DNA of 64,000 bases from Pseudonocardia sp. EC080619-01 (GTDB lineage: Bacteria > Actinomycetota > Actinomycetes > Mycobacteriales > Pseudonocardiaceae): NCBI RefSeq assembly GCF_001420995.1, contig NZ_CP012184.1, positions 2,092,501-2,156,500 on the forward strand, given 5' to 3'. A program made the translations under genes and the position numbers. Each line of letters begins with the position of its first letter. The stretch's first letter is position 1. Shown in pieces: positions 26,058-35,914 of this stretch. The notes beneath the pieces were generated by a model that was not told the DNA's origin, ran no database searches, and was given only the letters and a program-made list of their open reading frames with translations.

Positions 26058-26966
26058 TCAGCTCAGGCCGAGCTTGGACGAGCAGGACGGCCAGGCGCTG
26101 TAGCCGCCGCGGTCGTCCTTCACCTTCTCGGCGACCGAGATCTGCTCCTCGCGGCTGGCCTTGTCCGCGGTCGGGGCGTACTGGTCGCCGCCGTAGGACT
26201 GCCAGGTCTGCTTGTCGAACTGCAGGCCGCCCTGGTAGCCGTTGCCCGTGTTGGTCGACCAGTCGCCGCCGGACTCGCACTTGGCGAGCTTGTCCCAGGT
26301 GGCGCCGTTCGAGACGGCGGGCGCGGCGGACTTCGCCTTCTCGACGACCTCCTCGGCCTTCTTCTTGGTGCCGACCTTCACGACCCGCGGCGTGGCCGGG
26401 GTGTCCTGGCCGGCACCGATCCGGTCGCGGGCGACCTCGCGGCCCTTGTCGTAGGTGACCCGCCAGATCACGCTGCGCTCGCCCTCACGGCCCGGGTCGA
26501 CGACGGTGCGGGTGCCCTCCTCCAGGGAGGGGTCCTGCACCTCCTGCTCGGGGACCGGGAGCTTCTGCGACTCGACGATCTGGGCGTCGACGATGTCCGC
26601 CCCGGACGTCGGCGCCGCGACCGGCGCGAACGACGTCGACGGGGAAGCCTGGCGCTCCAGCGACATCGACGCGGTGCCGAGGTCGGTCGCGTTCGAGGCG
26701 AGGTCGGCGCGCAGCGACTGTGTCGCGTCGCCCGGCTCCGGCGCCATCACGGCGACGGCCAGGCCCGCGGTCGGCACCGAGAACAGCGCGGCCGCGGCGA
26801 CGGTGCGGACGCCCGTCTTCGACGGTCCGCCGCGGTGCCTGCCCTCGTAGCTGACGTACCCGGCCTCGTCGCCGGAGAGCCCGGCGGGTGCGGCGGCACC
26901 ACCGGACAGGGGAAGGGGACGCGTGACGTCGTCGTCGGGGGTCGGAACAACGCTGCGCTCGAACAT
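26058..26966 (-). CDS. Resuscitation-promoting factor, RpfB-like, with G5 domain
   Basis: 302 residues from the ATG at 26966 (GGGAAG upstream). A membrane anchor ([18 protein letters not shown]) lies near residue 60. A G5 domain covers about residues 150-205 ([19 protein letters not shown]). The C-terminal Rpf lysozyme-like domain has [20 protein letters not shown] with the catalytic Glu, followed by [17 protein letters not shown]. It cleaves peptidoglycan outside the cell and promotes regrowth from dormancy. The repeated DUF348 domains of M. tuberculosis RpfB are not evident, so it is a shorter form. Confidence 0.9.
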   Translation of the reverse strand: MFERSVVPTPDDDVTRPLPLSGGAAAPAGLSGDEAGYVSYEGRHRGGPSKTGVRTVAAAALFSVPTAGLAVAVMAPEPGDATQSLRADLASNATDLGTASMSLERQASPSTSFAPVAAPTSGADIVDAQIVESQKLPVPEQEVQDPSLEEGTRTVVDPGREGERSVIWRVTYDKGREVARDRIGAGQDTPATPRVVKVGTKKKAEEVVEKAKSAAPAVSNGATWDKLAKCESGGDWSTNTGNGYQGGLQFDKQTWQSYGGDQYAPTADKASREEQISVAEKVKDDRGGYSAWPSCSSKLGLS

Positions 26967-27231
26967 GACTTCCCGTGGGCTCGGCTGTCCGGGACAAGGC
27001 CATGACCTGCGGAGACGACGACCGGCGCGGTACCGGGGAGCGGAACCTCTGCTGGGGAGCGGACCGGTCGTCGTCCCGCGGGTCGGGGGAGCGACCCCGT
27101 CCCGGCGGGTACGGCCGACGACGTTAGCGGACCGTGACCGGACCGAGGCCATCGGACACGGGACCGGCGACGAGCGGCCCGTGATCGACGCCGAGTGACG
27201 AGGACCCCGACCTCCGCTGCGTTGGGCGGTG
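26967..27231 (-). promoter_or_regulatory. Structured leader of the rpf gene
   Basis: A TAACGT -10-like box (27126-27121, minus strand) would give a leader of about 145 nt. The leader holds a perfect 12-bp inverted repeat (27014-27025 with 27064-27075). Its loop carries the direct repeat GGGGAGCGGA at 27035-27044 and 27054-27063. Rpf genes in actinobacteria often have regulatory leaders. I do not see the conserved core of the c-di-AMP (ydaO) riboswitch, so I call this an unassigned structured leader. Confidence 0.45.
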
Positions 27232-28086
27232 TTATTCGGTTGCGTCCAGCCGAAAGATCCGTTCGGCGTTGCGTCGTGCCGACTCGGCGACCCGGGCTTC
27301 CGTCTCCCCGCGGGTCGCCGCGATCCCGCGGACGGTCCACGGCAGGACGTACGGCTCGTTCGCCCGCCCGCGGTGCGGGTGCGGGGTGAGGAACGGGGCG
27401 TCGGTCTCCACCAGGTACCGGTCGTCGGGCACGAGCGCCGCCGCGGCGCGCAGCTCGTCGTTGCGCTTGAAGGTGACGGGCCCCGCGAACGACAGGACGT
27501 ACCCGGCGTCGACGCACTCGCGGGCCATCGCCGCGTCGCCGGAGAAGCAGTGGAAGACGACGTCGTCGGGGGCGCCCTCCTCGCGGAGGATCCGCAGGAC
27601 GTCGTCGTGCGCGTCCCGGTCGTGGATCATCAGCGGCTTGCCGGTGCGCTTGGCGAGGCCGATGTGCCAGCGGAAGGCGTCCTGCTGGGCCGACGGCGGC
27701 GCGTGGTCCCAGTAGTAGTCCAGGCCGGTCTCGCCGATGGCGACCACCCGGTCGTCGGCGGCGAGCCGCTCGATCTCGGCGAGATCGGCGCCGGACACCG
27801 ACGCCGTACGGGTGGGGTGCAGCGCCACCGCCGCCCACACCCGGTCGTCGGCGTGCGCCGCCCCGACCGCCCAGCGGGCCGCGACGAGGTCGTCGGCGAT
27901 CGTCACCACCCCGGCGACACCGGTCGCCGCCGCCCGGTCCAGGGCGGCGACGACGTCGGCGTCGGTCTCGCAGCCGCACGCGTCGAGGTGCGTGTGCGAG
28001 TCGATCGTCGGTGCCGCGAGCGGCTCCGGCGGATCCGGGCGGGGACGGCGGCCGTGCGGGCCCTGGGTCTCCGACGGCGCGCTCAC
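27232..28086 (-). CDS. TatD family metal-dependent hydrolase (DNase)
   Basis: 284 residues from the GTG at 28086, which overlaps the metG stop. The metal ligands are present: DSHTHLD at the N-terminus, [25 protein letters not shown] and ETDAPFLTP. TatD proteins are metal-dependent 3'-5' nucleases or related hydrolases. The metG-tatD-rpf-ksgA order is standard for actinobacteria. Confidence 0.93.
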   Translation of the reverse strand: MSAPSETQGPHGRRPRPDPPEPLAAPTIDSHTHLDACGCETDADVVAALDRAAATGVAGVVTIADDLVAARWAVGAAHADDRVWAAVALHPTRTASVSGADLAEIERLAADDRVVAIGETGLDYYWDHAPPSAQQDAFRWHIGLAKRTGKPLMIHDRDAHDDVLRILREEGAPDDVVFHCFSGDAAMARECVDAGYVLSFAGPVTFKRNDELRAAAALVPDDRYLVETDAPFLTPHPHRGRANEPYVLPWTVRGIAATRGETEARVAESARRNAERIFRLDATE

Positions 28087-29873
28087 TGCTGGATCGGTGC
28101 CCACTCCGGACCGGTCTCCCCCAGCTCCGGCGGGAGCTTGGCGAAGATCGGCGTCGGCTTGGCCAGCGGACGGCCGACCTCGACCGGGGTGGACCCCCAG
28201 TGCGCCTGCTCGGCCGCGTAGTCCCCGGTCAGGACCGGGTACGACGGCCCGTCGCCGAGGTCGTCGACCTCCTGGCGCTCCGGCTGCGCGGCCCACACCC
28301 CGGCACCGCCCAGCGCCTCGTGCACCTTCTGGGCCGAGTGCGGCAGGAACGGGGTGAGCAGGGTGTTGGCGTCCTGCACGACCTGCAGTGCCGTGTGCAG
28401 GATCGTGTCCCGGCGCTCCGGGTCGTCCTTGCGCTTCCACGGCTCCTGGTCGGACAGGTACCGGTTCGCCGCGGTGACGACCCGCATCGCCTCGCCGGCG
28501 GCCTGCTTGAACCGGTTCCGGGCGAGCAGCCCGCCGACCGTGTCGAACCCGGCCCGCGAGACCGCGAGCAGCTCGGCGTCGGCCTGCTGCGGGGCCGTCG
28601 GCGCCGGGATCGCACCGACGTTCTTGTGCGCCATCGAGACCGACCGGTTGACGAGGTTGCCCCACTCGTTGGCCAGCTCGAAGTTCACCCGGCGGACGAA
28701 CTCGTCCCAGGTGAAGTCGACGTCCTGGTTCTCCGGACCGGCGACGGCGATGTGGTACCGCAGCGCGTCCGGCCCGAACTCGCGGAGGAAGTCGCCGACG
28801 TAGATCACGGTGCCGCGCGAGGTGGAGAACTTGGAGCCGAGCATCGTCAGGTACTCCGAGGACACGACCTCGCTGGGCAGGTCGAGCTTCCCGTAGCGCC
28901 CCGGGTCGCCCCCGCGGTCGCCCTGCCCGTTGTGTCCGAGCAGGATCGCCGGCCACATCACCGAGTGGAAGGTGATGTTGTCCTTGCCCATGAAGTAGAA
29001 GGCCTGGGCCTCGGGGTCGGTCCACCACTGCTTCCAGGCGTCCGGGTCGGGACCGCGGCGGGCCCACTCGACCGACGCGGACAGGTAGCCGATGACGGCG
29101 TCGAACCAGACGTAGATCTTCTTCATCGGGTTGTCCGACCAGCCGTCCAGCGGCACCGGGACGCCCCACTCCAGGTCCCGCGTGATCGCCCGCGGCTTCA
29201 GGTTCTCGGCCAGGTTCGCCGAGAACTTCAGCACGTTCGGCCGCCAGTCGGTGCGGGTCGACAGCCACGACCCGAGCGCCTCGGAGAACGCGGGCAGGTC
29301 GAGGAAGAAGTGCTCCGTCTCGACGAACGACGGGGTCTCCCCGTTGATCTTCGAGCGGGGGTTCTCGAGGTCGGCCGGGTCGAGCTGGTTGCCGCAGTTG
29401 TCGCACTGGTCGCCGCGGGCGCCGTCGTAGCCGCAGATCGGGCAGGTGCCCTCGATGTAGCGGTCCGGCAGCGTGCGCCCGGTCGACGGGCTGATCGCGG
29501 CGAGCTGGGTCCGCGGCACGATGTACCCGTTCTTGTACAGCGCCGTGAACATGTGCTGCACGACCTCGTAGTGGTTCGAGGTCGTGGTGCGGGTGAACAG
29601 GTCGTAGCTCAGGCCGAGGCCCTGCAGGTCCCGGGTGATGACGTCGTTGTACTTGTCGGCCAGCTGCCGCGGGGTGAGCCCCTCGGCGTCGGCCTGCACC
29701 TGGATCGGTGTGCCGTGCTCGTCGGTGCCGGAGACCATCAGCACCCGGTCCCCCGCCATCCGCCGGTACCGGGCGAAGACGTCGGAGGGCACACCGAACC
29801 CGGACACGTGGCCGATGTGCCGGGGGCCGTTGGCGTAGGGCCACGCCACGGCGGTCAGCACGGCTTTGCTCAT
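28083..29873 (-). CDS. metG: Methionyl-tRNA synthetase
   Basis: 596 residues. Class I motifs are HIGH (in PRHIGHVSG) and KFSTS (the KMSKS equivalent, in GSKFSTSRG). A zinc knuckle [18 protein letters not shown] sits in the connective domain. The C-terminal anticodon-binding helices follow; there is no extra EMAP-like domain. TACGCT (29886-29881) lies 7 nt before the ATG and GGAGGGC lies between, so either a leaderless or very short leader is expected. Confidence 0.96.
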   Translation of the reverse strand: MSKAVLTAVAWPYANGPRHIGHVSGFGVPSDVFARYRRMAGDRVLMVSGTDEHGTPIQVQADAEGLTPRQLADKYNDVITRDLQGLGLSYDLFTRTTTSNHYEVVQHMFTALYKNGYIVPRTQLAAISPSTGRTLPDRYIEGTCPICGYDGARGDQCDNCGNQLDPADLENPRSKINGETPSFVETEHFFLDLPAFSEALGSWLSTRTDWRPNVLKFSANLAENLKPRAITRDLEWGVPVPLDGWSDNPMKKIYVWFDAVIGYLSASVEWARRGPDPDAWKQWWTDPEAQAFYFMGKDNITFHSVMWPAILLGHNGQGDRGGDPGRYGKLDLPSEVVSSEYLTMLGSKFSTSRGTVIYVGDFLREFGPDALRYHIAVAGPENQDVDFTWDEFVRRVNFELANEWGNLVNRSVSMAHKNVGAIPAPTAPQQADAELLAVSRAGFDTVGGLLARNRFKQAAGEAMRVVTAANRYLSDQEPWKRKDDPERRDTILHTALQVVQDANTLLTPFLPHSAQKVHEALGGAGVWAAQPERQEVDDLGDGPSYPVLTGDYAAEQAHWGSTPVEVGRPLAKPTPIFAKLPPELGETGPEWAPIQQ

Positions 29874-29985
29874 GCCCTCCAGCGTATTCACCGGGGCCAC
29901 CGCCTTCCGCGGCGGCACGGCCCGGCGGTGTGTCCGACCGTGTGTGTCCGCTGTGGAAACGGCCCCGCACCGGACCCGCGGTGCC

Positions 29986-30558
29986 ATGATGACGGTCATG
30001 GACCGTGCCGAACAGGACCGCGAGGGGCTCCTCGACGCGGCCCTCCAGCAGTGGGTGGACGGCGGCTGGCCCGCCGTCGACCCGGTCGCCGCGGCCGCGC
30101 GGGCGGGGCTGCCCGGGACGGCCGCCGCGGAGTTCCCGACCGGCGCCGACCTGGTGTGCGCGGTGTTCGACGCGATCGTGGACGAGCGCGCCGCGGCCAT
30201 GCTGCAGGCGGCGGCGTCCGCCCCGACCCCCGTCGACCGGTTCCGGGCCGTGATGGCGGCGATGCTCGACGACGTCGCCCGCGACCCGCGACGGGTCGTC
30301 GTGCTGGCCGACGCGTTCGGGTGCCCGCCGCTGGTCGCCCGGCGGCGCAGCGCGAACCGCGGGTTCGGCGAGCTGATGGCCGCGCAGCCGATCGACACCC
30401 GGGTCGGGCCCGACGACCTCCGCCTGGCCGGGCACTTCGTGATGGGCGGGATCGCCGAGATCGTCCTCGCCTGGCTCGACCCGGCCAGCCCGGTGGACCG
30501 GGAGCGGGCCGTCGACCACGGGGCGCGGCTGATGGAGGCGTGCGCCACCGCGCACTGA
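29986..30558 (+). CDS. TetR-like transcriptional regulator
   Basis: About 190 residues; in-frame ATGs at 29986, 29989 and 29998 are all possible starts. The N-terminus fits a degenerate TetR helix-turn-helix ([36 protein letters not shown]). The rest is all-helical, as in TetR ligand domains ([18 protein letters not shown]). It is divergent from metG and convergent with the GH15 gene. The target and ligand are unknown. Confidence 0.7.
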   Translation: MMTVMDRAEQDREGLLDAALQQWVDGGWPAVDPVAAAARAGLPGTAAAEFPTGADLVCAVFDAIVDERAAAMLQAAASAPTPVDRFRAVMAAMLDDVARDPRRVVVLADAFGCPPLVARRRSANRGFGELMAAQPIDTRVGPDDLRLAGHFVMGGIAEIVLAWLDPASPVDRERAVDHGARLMEACATAH

Positions 30559-30579
30559 GCGCTCCCGCCCTTCCGGCCG

Positions 30580-32430
30580 TCAGCCCAGTGCGCGGTCGAG
30601 GTTGATCGCGGAGCTGATCAGCGACAGGTGGGTGAAGGCCTGCGGGAAGTTGCCCAGCTGCTCCCCGGTCAGTCCGATCTCCTCGGCGTAGAGCCCCAGG
30701 TGGTTGCCGTAGGAGAACATCTTCTCCAGCGCGATCCGGGCGTGCTCGCGCCGTCCGGCGCGGGTCATCGCCTCGACGTTCCAGAACGAGCACATCGAGA
30801 ACGTGCCCTCCTCCCCCTCGAGACCGTCCGGGGAGTCCTCGACGTCGTAGCGGAACACCAGGGTGTCGACGACGAGGGTGTCGTTGATCGCGTCCAGGGT
30901 CGCGGCGAACCTCGGCTCGGTCGGGGCACAGAACTTGACCATCGGCATGAGCAGCACCGAGGCGTCCAGCGTGGTGGCGCCGTAGCGCTGGACGAACGAG
31001 CCGCGCGGGCCGACGTCCGGGTCCCAGCCGCGGTCCATGATCTGGTGGTAGATCTCGTCCCGGGTCGTGGTCCACGCCCCGACGTCGCCGGGCAGCCCGC
31101 GCCGCCGCGCCATCCGGATCATCCGCTCGACCGCGACCCAGCACATGAGCCGGGAGAACACGTGGTCCTGGCGGCCGGCACGGGTCTCCCAGATGCCCTC
31201 GTCGGGGGCGTCCCAGTGCCCGCGCAGCCACTCGAGGATCGCGCAGAGGTTCGTCCAGTCCTCGTGCCCGACGCCCCGGCCGTGCTTGTCGTAGAGGTAG
31301 ACCGAGTCGATGATCTCGCCGTAGATGTCGAGCTGGAGCTGCCCGGCGGCGCCGTTGCCGCACAGCACCGGGCGGGACCCGCGGTAGCCCTCCAGGTGGT
31401 CGAGCTCGATCTCGGCCGGAACGTCGTCGCCGTCGATCGTGTACATCACGCGGAGCGGTCCCTGGGCGCCGTCCTCGGGCTCCACGAACCGGTCGGTGAG
31501 CCAGTCGATGAACGCCCCCGCCTCCTCGGTGAACCCGAGCCTCAGCAGGGCGTAGAGGGTGAAGGCCGCGTCGCGCATCCAGACGTAGCGGTAGTCCCAG
31601 TTCCGCTCCCCGCCGAGCTGCTCGGGCAACGCCATCGTCGGTGACGCGATCACGGCGCCGGTCGGTTCGTGGGTGAGCATCTTGAGGGTGAGCGCGGAGC
31701 GGTGCACCCGCTCCCGCCACCGCCCCGTGTACGACGACCGCTTCAGCCAGTCCTTCCAGAACGCGACGGTGCCCTCGAACAGGTCGTCGGCGCCGTCGTC
31801 GCAGGGGTCGGGTCCGTCGCCGTCGACCTCCAGGACGAAGACCTCGGTACGGCCCTCCCGGGTGTCGAACTCGGCCCGTGCGGCGTGGTCGACGACCGAC
31901 AGCTCGACCGTCGAGGTCAGGTCCAGCACGATCCCGCTGCCGGTGAACCGGATCCCGGCGCCGCCCGTCACCACCTCCGGCACCTCGCGGGCGTAGTCCG
32001 GGCGCGGGACGACGTCGACGACCATCGGCACCGATCCCCGCACCCCGGTCACCCGGCGGACGAGGCGCTGCCGGTGGCCTGCGTCGTGCGGGGCCAGCAG
32101 CACCAGGAAGTCCTGCACCTCGACGATGCCGTCCGCGGTGAGGAAGCGGGTGATCAGGATGTTCGAGTCGGGGTAGTAGAACTGCTGCTGGGTGGTCAGC
32201 TCGGTGTCGTCGGTCCGCGGCGCGAGGCCCCAGTGCCCGCCGGAGCCGGCGTCGAGCAGCGAGGCGAACACGCTCGGCGCGTCGAACCGGCCGGGACAGA
32301 ACCAGTCGACGGTGCCGTCCGTGCCGACCAGTGCCGCGGTGCGCAGGTCGCCGATGATCCCGTGCTCGGCGATCGGCAGGTAGCCGGTGCCGCCCGGGCC
32401 GCCCGCGCCGCTCACCCGGACACCCGCCAT
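30580..32430 (-). CDS. Glycoside hydrolase family 15 protein (glucoamylase/trehalase-like)
   Basis: 616 residues. The N-terminal beta domain contains [20 protein letters not shown], a hallmark of the bacterial GH15 group. The (alpha/alpha)6 catalytic barrel follows with [36 protein letters not shown] and [11 protein letters not shown]. No signal peptide is present, so it acts in the cytoplasm. Mycobacterial relatives are trehalases. It overlaps the end of zwf by 19 bp, so glucose release and glucose-6-phosphate oxidation may be co-regulated. Confidence 0.88.
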   Translation of the reverse strand: MAGVRVSGAGGPGGTGYLPIAEHGIIGDLRTAALVGTDGTVDWFCPGRFDAPSVFASLLDAGSGGHWGLAPRTDDTELTTQQQFYYPDSNILITRFLTADGIVEVQDFLVLLAPHDAGHRQRLVRRVTGVRGSVPMVVDVVPRPDYAREVPEVVTGGAGIRFTGSGIVLDLTSTVELSVVDHAARAEFDTREGRTEVFVLEVDGDGPDPCDDGADDLFEGTVAFWKDWLKRSSYTGRWRERVHRSALTLKMLTHEPTGAVIASPTMALPEQLGGERNWDYRYVWMRDAAFTLYALLRLGFTEEAGAFIDWLTDRFVEPEDGAQGPLRVMYTIDGDDVPAEIELDHLEGYRGSRPVLCGNGAAGQLQLDIYGEIIDSVYLYDKHGRGVGHEDWTNLCAILEWLRGHWDAPDEGIWETRAGRQDHVFSRLMCWVAVERMIRMARRRGLPGDVGAWTTTRDEIYHQIMDRGWDPDVGPRGSFVQRYGATTLDASVLLMPMVKFCAPTEPRFAATLDAINDTLVVDTLVFRYDVEDSPDGLEGEEGTFSMCSFWNVEAMTRAGRREHARIALEKMFSYGNHLGLYAEEIGLTGEQLGNFPQAFTHLSLISSAINLDRALG

Positions 32431-33833
32431 CCGCGCGGGCCCGGGAGGTCCAGCGCGTCCTGCGGGCCCCAGGAGCCGCGCGGGTACTCCTGCACCGGAG
32501 GCGGGTCGGCGAGCACCGGGTCACAGAGCTCCCACAACCGCTCCACCTCCTCGGTCGTGGTGAACAGCGTGCGGTCGCCCTTCATCACGTCGAGCAGCAG
32601 CCGTTCGTAGGCCTCCAGCGAGACATCGTCCGGGAAGGAGCCGGCGAGGTCCAGGCACATCCGGCCGCGGCCGACCCGCAGCTCGGGACCGGGGACCTTC
32701 GCGCGGACGTCGAGCTCCACGCTCGGCTCGTCGGCCAGCTCCAGGACGAGCTCGGTCGGCGGGCCGTCCGACGCGTCGCCCGTGAAGGAGCCGCCCGGGA
32801 ACATCGTCAGGGCGGGCTCGTCGAAGCCGATCGTCACGGTGCGGCGGGTCGCGCCCATCGCCTTGCCGGTGCGCAGCAGGAACGGGACGCCGAACCAGCG
32901 CCAGTCGTCGACGTGCACCTCCAGCGCGACGAACGTCTCGACCCGGGAGTCGCCGGCCACGCCGTCCTCGTCGCGGTAGCCGGTGTACTGGCCGAACACC
33001 ACGCGGGACGGGTCCAGCGGCCGGATCGAGCGGAAGACCTTCGCCTTCTCGTCGTGCAGGGCGTCCGGTGAGATCTCGTACGGCGGTTCCAGCGCGACGA
33101 AGCCGAGGATCTGGAACAGGTGCGTGGAGATCATGTCCCGGAACGTGCCGGTGGACTCCATGAACGACGCCCGCCCCTCGATCCCGATCTCCTCCGGGAC
33201 GTCGATCTGCACGTAGCGGATGTTCTGCCGGTTCCAGACCGGTTCGAACAGGCCGTTGGCGAAGCGGAGGGCGAGGATGTTCTGCACCGACTCCTTGCCG
33301 AGGAAGTGGTCGATCCGGAACACGTCGCGCTCGTCGTAGACCTGCTCCAGGCCGGCGTGCAGCTCGCGGGCCGAGGCCAGGTCGGTGCCGAAGGGCTTCT
33401 CCAGCACCAGCCGGGACCGCTCGGCGATCCCGGTCCGGCCGAGCATCGCGACCATCGGGGTCATCGCCGCGGGCGGGACCGACAGGTAGACCAGCCGCCG
33501 GACGTCGGCGTCCCCCGGCCCGCGCAGGTCGTCCTCGGCCCGGCGGACGGCGTCGGCCAGGTCGGAGCCGTCGTCGGCATCGTCGGCGTCGGAGACGACG
33601 AAGTTCAGCCGGGGTGCGAGGTCCTCCCAGCCGGTGGTGTCGCCGAGTGCGTCCCGGATCCGGTCGCGGAACTCGTCGTCGGTGCCGGGTGAGTGCCGCC
33701 CGGAGCCGATCACGCGGAAGTCCTCGGGGAGCAGGCCCGCGTTCTGCAGGTGCAGCAGCCCCGGGAAGAGCTTGCGCCGCGCGAGGTCGCCGGTGGCGCC
33801 GAAGAGCACGATGACGTGCGGGGGCAGAGCCAT
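32412..33833 (-). CDS. zwf: Glucose-6-phosphate dehydrogenase
   Basis: 473 residues from the ATG at 33833. The NADP site is [17 protein letters not shown], the catalytic segment is RIDHFLGKE, and [18 protein letters not shown] and RTGKAM complete the family pattern. It is the first step of the oxidative pentose phosphate pathway. It is outside the usual tkt-tal-zwf-opcA cluster of actinobacteria, so it may be a second isozyme. It is paired with the GH15 gene and divergent from the antiporter genes. Confidence 0.94.
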   Translation of the reverse strand: MALPPHVIVLFGATGDLARRKLFPGLLHLQNAGLLPEDFRVIGSGRHSPGTDDEFRDRIRDALGDTTGWEDLAPRLNFVVSDADDADDGSDLADAVRRAEDDLRGPGDADVRRLVYLSVPPAAMTPMVAMLGRTGIAERSRLVLEKPFGTDLASARELHAGLEQVYDERDVFRIDHFLGKESVQNILALRFANGLFEPVWNRQNIRYVQIDVPEEIGIEGRASFMESTGTFRDMISTHLFQILGFVALEPPYEISPDALHDEKAKVFRSIRPLDPSRVVFGQYTGYRDEDGVAGDSRVETFVALEVHVDDWRWFGVPFLLRTGKAMGATRRTVTIGFDEPALTMFPGGSFTGDASDGPPTELVLELADEPSVELDVRAKVPGPELRVGRGRMCLDLAGSFPDDVSLEAYERLLLDVMKGDRTLFTTTEEVERLWELCDPVLADPPPVQEYPRGSWGPQDALDLPGPRGWRVSG

Positions 33834-33844
33834 GACGGGTCGTA

Positions 33845-33860
33845 CCCCCGTGAACGGGGG
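33845..33860. promoter_or_regulatory. 16-bp palindrome in the zwf/antiporter divergent region
   Basis: CCCCCGT-GA-ACGGGGG is perfect and lies 12 bp upstream of the zwf start, within the 77-bp region shared with the antiporter operon. It may be an operator. Confidence 0.4.
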
Positions 33861-33897
33861 TCGAACCGGCCCGCTTCGCCACACCGTGTCCGCGGCG

Positions 33898-33903
33898 TAC
33901 CGT
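33898..33903 (+). promoter_or_regulatory. -10 box of the leaderless antiporter operon
   Basis: TACCGT ends 7 nt before the GTG start at 33911. Confidence 0.45.
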
Positions 33904-33910
33904 TGCACGG

Positions 33911-34393
33911 GTGAACGTCGATGTCACTCCGCTGCCCGGGATCGGGGTACGCAAGGAGATCGAGCTGCGCAACGGGCGCAGGGTCGGGGTCATCACGCAC
34001 CGCGACGGGAAGATCGACCTGATCCTCTCCCGCGCGGACGACCCGGACGCCTGCGTCGCCGAGCTGCCGCTGACCACCGAGGAGGCCGGTGCGCTGGCGA
34101 ACCTGCTCGGCGCCCCGCAGCTGGTCAACCAGCTCAACGACGAGCACGCGGACCTGCCGGGCATCACCACCCGCAAGCTGCCGATCAAGCACAACAGCCC
34201 GTACGACGCGCGCCCGCTGGGTGACACCGCGCTGCGCACCCGCACCCAGGTGTCGGTGGTCGCGGTGATGCGCGCCGGACAGGTCCTCCCCTCCCCGACC
34301 CCGGACTTCGTGCTCGCCGCCGGCGACATCGTGATCGCGGTCGGGACCACGGAGAAGCTCGAACAGGCCGCCGACGTCCTCGCGCGCGGCTGA
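33911..34393 (+). CDS. Cation:proton antiporter regulatory subunit (TrkA-C domain, KhtT/AmhM-like)
   Basis: 160 residues. An N-terminal domain ([20 protein letters not shown]) is followed by a C-terminal RCK_C/TrkA-C domain at about 70-158 ([22 protein letters not shown]). Such soluble proteins gate the partner CPA2 antiporter; in relatives the RCK_C domain binds c-di-AMP or nucleotides. It lies 6 nt before the antiporter gene. The first codon is GTG, with a -10 box directly upstream, so the message is probably leaderless. Confidence 0.88.
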   Translation: MNVDVTPLPGIGVRKEIELRNGRRVGVITHRDGKIDLILSRADDPDACVAELPLTTEEAGALANLLGAPQLVNQLNDEHADLPGITTRKLPIKHNSPYDARPLGDTALRTRTQVSVVAVMRAGQVLPSPTPDFVLAAGDIVIAVGTTEKLEQAADVLARG

Positions 34394-34399
34394 GCCGCC

Positions 34400-35587
34400 T
34401 TGGACCACACCGCACTCGAACTCCTCGAGCTCGGCGCCGTCTTCTTCGGCCTCGGCCTGCTCGGCAGGCTCGCGCAGAAGATCGGTCTGTCGCCCATCCC
34501 GCTGTACCTGGTCGGCGGGCTCGCCTTCGGTTCCGGCGGGATCTTCCCGCTGGGGGACATCGGTGACTTCACCTCGCTGGCCGGTGAGGTCGGCGTCGTC
34601 CTGCTGCTGTTGCTGCTCGGGCTGGAGTACTCCGCCGCCGAGCTCGTCACGGGACTGAAGCGGTCCTGGACGGCGGGACTCGTCGACATCGTGCTCAACG
34701 CCGCGCCGGGCGTCGCGGTGGCGCTGATCCTCGGCTGGGGGCCGGTCGGCGCGATGGTGCTCGGCGGCGTCACGTACATCTCGTCGTCCGGGATCGTCGC
34801 GAAGGTGCTGTCCGACCTGGGACGGCTGGGCAACCGGGAGACCCCGGTGATCCTCTCGGTGCTGGTGTTCGAGGACCTGGTGATGGCCCTCTACCTGCCG
34901 ATCCTGACGGCGCTGCTGCTCGGGGTGACGCTGTGGGGCGGGATCAGCGCGGTCACGATCTCGCTGGTCGTCATCGCCGTCGTGCTGGTCGTCGCGCTGC
35001 GCTACGGCCGCTACGTCTCGGCGATCGTCGACTCCGACGACCGCGAGGTCTTCCTCCTCAAGGTCCTCGGCGCGGCGTTGCTCGTGGCCGGGTTCGCCCA
35101 GGCCATGCAGGTCTCGGCGGCCGTCGGGGCGTTCCTGCTCGGGATCGCGATCTCCGGGTCGACCGCGGAGAACGCGACGAAGCTCCTGGAACCGCTGCGC
35201 GACCTGTTCGCCGCCGTGTTCTTCGTGGTGTTCGGCCTGACGACGGACCCGCGGGCGATCCCGCCGGTGCTGGGCTGGGCTCTGGTGCTGGCCGTGTCGA
35301 CCACCGCCACCAAGTACGCGACGGGCTGGTGGGCCGCCCGCCGGGCCCGGATCGGCCGGATGGGCCGCGCCCGCGCCGGGGCCGCGCTGGTCGCGCGCGG
35401 CGAGTTCTCGATCGTCATCGCCGGCCTGGCCGTCGGCTACGCCGCGGTCCCCGCCGAGCTCTCGGCCCTGGCGACGGCCTACGTGCTGATCATGGCCGTG
35501 CTGGGGCCGATCGCGGCGCGCTACGTCGAGCCGGTCGTGCGCGCGATCCCGGTCCGGGCCCGCGCGACGGAGAAGGCGAACGCCTGA
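34400..35587 (+). CDS. CPA2-family cation:proton antiporter (KhtU-like)
   Basis: 395 residues and about 12 membrane helices. Family segments include LVGGLAFGSGGIFPLG, LLLLLLGLEYSAAEL and VGAFLLGIAISGS. It starts with TTG, 6 nt after the regulatory subunit stop. The pair should exchange K+ or Na+ for H+ and help control pH, turgor or methylglyoxal stress. It has no RCK domain of its own, which matches the separate subunit. Confidence 0.88.
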   Translation: MDHTALELLELGAVFFGLGLLGRLAQKIGLSPIPLYLVGGLAFGSGGIFPLGDIGDFTSLAGEVGVVLLLLLLGLEYSAAELVTGLKRSWTAGLVDIVLNAAPGVAVALILGWGPVGAMVLGGVTYISSSGIVAKVLSDLGRLGNRETPVILSVLVFEDLVMALYLPILTALLLGVTLWGGISAVTISLVVIAVVLVVALRYGRYVSAIVDSDDREVFLLKVLGAALLVAGFAQAMQVSAAVGAFLLGIAISGSTAENATKLLEPLRDLFAAVFFVVFGLTTDPRAIPPVLGWALVLAVSTTATKYATGWWAARRARIGRMGRARAGAALVARGEFSIVIAGLAVGYAAVPAELSALATAYVLIMAVLGPIAARYVEPVVRAIPVRARATEKANA

Positions 35588-35594
35588 GCGGACG

Positions 35595-35624
35595 GCGCAG
35601 CGGGTTCCGGCGCAGCGGATTCCG
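35595..35624. repeat. 15-bp tandem duplication
   Basis: GCGCAGCGGGTTCCG is followed at once by GCGCAGCGGATTCCG. The AGCGGATTCCG end resembles the 3' arm of the nearby hairpin elements. Confidence 0.6.
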
Positions 35625-35693
35625 GCGCTCGCTCCCGGCGCCCGTCTTCCGGGCCGCTGGTGGGTCCGCCACCGCGAAGGCCAGGGACACCTC

Positions 35694-35735
35694 TTCCAGG
35701 AAATCGCTGCTTCAGGCAGCGATTCGACAGGCAGG
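35694..35735. repeat. Hairpin repeat element, copy C
   Basis: Core ATCGCT (35703-35708)-N9-AGCGAT (35718-35723), extended to AATCGCTGC/GCAGCGATT. Flanks TTCCAGGA and TCGACAGGCAG match copies A and B. Most of the 327-bp gap between the antiporter and rsmI consists of such elements. Confidence 0.8.
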
Positions 35736-35806
35736 TACGGCCCCGGGTCGGCGAGCGCACATCGCAGCCGTCCTTCGACGGCGCTCGCACGCCTGCACCG
35801 TCCACG

Positions 35807-35860
35807 ACATCGCTTCCTGAGGCAGCGATTCCACAGAGAGCGATTCCGCAGAAGGGGGCA
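35807..35860. repeat. Hairpin repeat element, copy D, with an extra half-site
   Basis: Core ATCGCT (35809-35814)-N9-AGCGAT (35824-35829), followed by a second 3' arm AGCGATTCCGCAGAAGG at 35839. The extra arm is nearly identical to the end of copies A and B. Confidence 0.75.
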
Positions 35861-35914
35861 CGGCCGTGCGGCACGACGACCGCGGCAGCCTCGCCGGGAC
35901 CGGCAGGTGACGGC

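Noticed and set aside
26967-27231. c-di-AMP (ydaO) riboswitch before the rpf gene
   Set aside because: The location is right, but the conserved GGTGAAT-type core and typical stem pattern are not visible; only a generic structured leader is claimed.
30580-33833. Trehalose/maltose utilisation cluster
   Set aside because: GH15 and zwf overlap, but no transporter, treS, or malQ genes are present, so only a two-gene unit is claimed.
35588-35914. Small gene between the antiporter and rsmI
   Set aside because: The interval is built of hairpin repeats and a tandem duplication; open frames have no ribosome site or conserved pattern.
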